DNA from: JAUUZT01 sp964654015
GTDB taxonomy: Bacteria; Chloroflexota; Dehalococcoidia; GIF9; AB-539-J10
Assembly: GCA_964654015.1 (NCBI GenBank)
Contig: CAZZHQ010000032.1
Coordinates: forward strand, 1 to 23,157
Reading direction: 5' to 3'
DNA: 23,157 bases
Part shown: in pieces, positions 23,144 through 23,157 of the stretch
Numbering within the stretch: position 1 is the stretch's first letter
How the letters are laid out: every line of letters begins with the position of its first letter
Translations under genes and position numbers: made by a program
Notes under the pieces: generated by a model
What the model saw: the letters and a program-made list of their open reading frames with translations, nothing else
The model's database searches: none
Told to the model about the DNA's origin: nothing

Positions 23144-23157
23144 TTATTAAAATTTTC

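Noticed and set aside
1..23157. tRNA, rRNA, CRISPR array or phage genes
   Set aside because: I saw no spaced repeat array, no cloverleaf-like T-loop signals and no phage structural genes while reading both strands.

Overview
The window is a catabolic gene island from an anaerobic bacterium. It has strong GGAGG-type ribosome binding sites, sigma70-like TTGACA-17-TATAAT promoters, oxygen-sensitive CoA-ester reduction machinery of the benzoyl-CoA reductase / 2-hydroxyacyl-CoA dehydratase superfamily, thiolytic beta-oxidation enzymes and a CooC-type ATPase. These suggest a fermenting, syntrophic or sulfate-reducing anaerobe, plausibly a Clostridia/Peptococcaceae-like Firmicute. The taxonomic call is inference; no rRNA or other marker gene is present.

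Layout. (1) Positions 141-11611, minus strand: one long operon. In transcription order it encodes 3-hydroxyacyl-CoA dehydrogenase, enoyl-CoA hydratase, thiolase, a GlcD/VAO-type flavoprotein, a GlcF/HdrD-type Fe-S protein, a second VAO-type flavoprotein, a decayed ferredoxin-type gene, and a three-gene reductase/dehydratase-like set (BcrC-, BcrB- and activator-ATPase-like). (2) Positions 11978-13983, plus strand, divergently transcribed: a stand-alone phosphohistidine swivelling-domain protein and two proteins I do not recognise. (3) Positions 13984-15440: a long hairpin, the second copy of a 51-bp direct repeat whose first copy is at the left edge of the window (the two copies bracket blocks 1 and 2), and an orphan hypothetical gene. 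(4) Positions 15401-16829: an ISNCY-like insertion sequence. (5) Positions 16925-22804, plus strand: a second operon with two activator ATPases, BcrC- and BcrB-like subunits, a CooC-like ATPase with a CxC motif, and a winged-helix/ferredoxin protein. (6) Right edge: a remnant resembling the C-terminus of SurE.

How they may work together. The three promoters (minus operon, plus operon, second reductase operon) each carry a related imperfect palindrome, ATCGT-N3-ACGAT, at the -10/+1 position. It fits the TNGTNNNACNA pattern of GntR/FadR-type operators, so the three blocks probably form one regulon although no regulator gene is in the window. The flavoprotein/Fe-S trio would oxidise a substrate side chain or hydroxy acid. 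The reductase-like complexes would carry out ATP-driven one-electron chemistry on an acyl-CoA. The hydratase, dehydrogenase and thiolase would complete beta-oxidation. The phosphohistidine protein with its two unknown partners may be a phosphotransfer enzyme, perhaps for substrate activation. The substrate cannot be read from the sequence. No CoA ligase, ring-opening hydrolase or transporter is present. The ferredoxin-like pseudogene is a paralogue of the intact gene of the second operon, so the two reductase modules share ancestry in their electron-donor gene.
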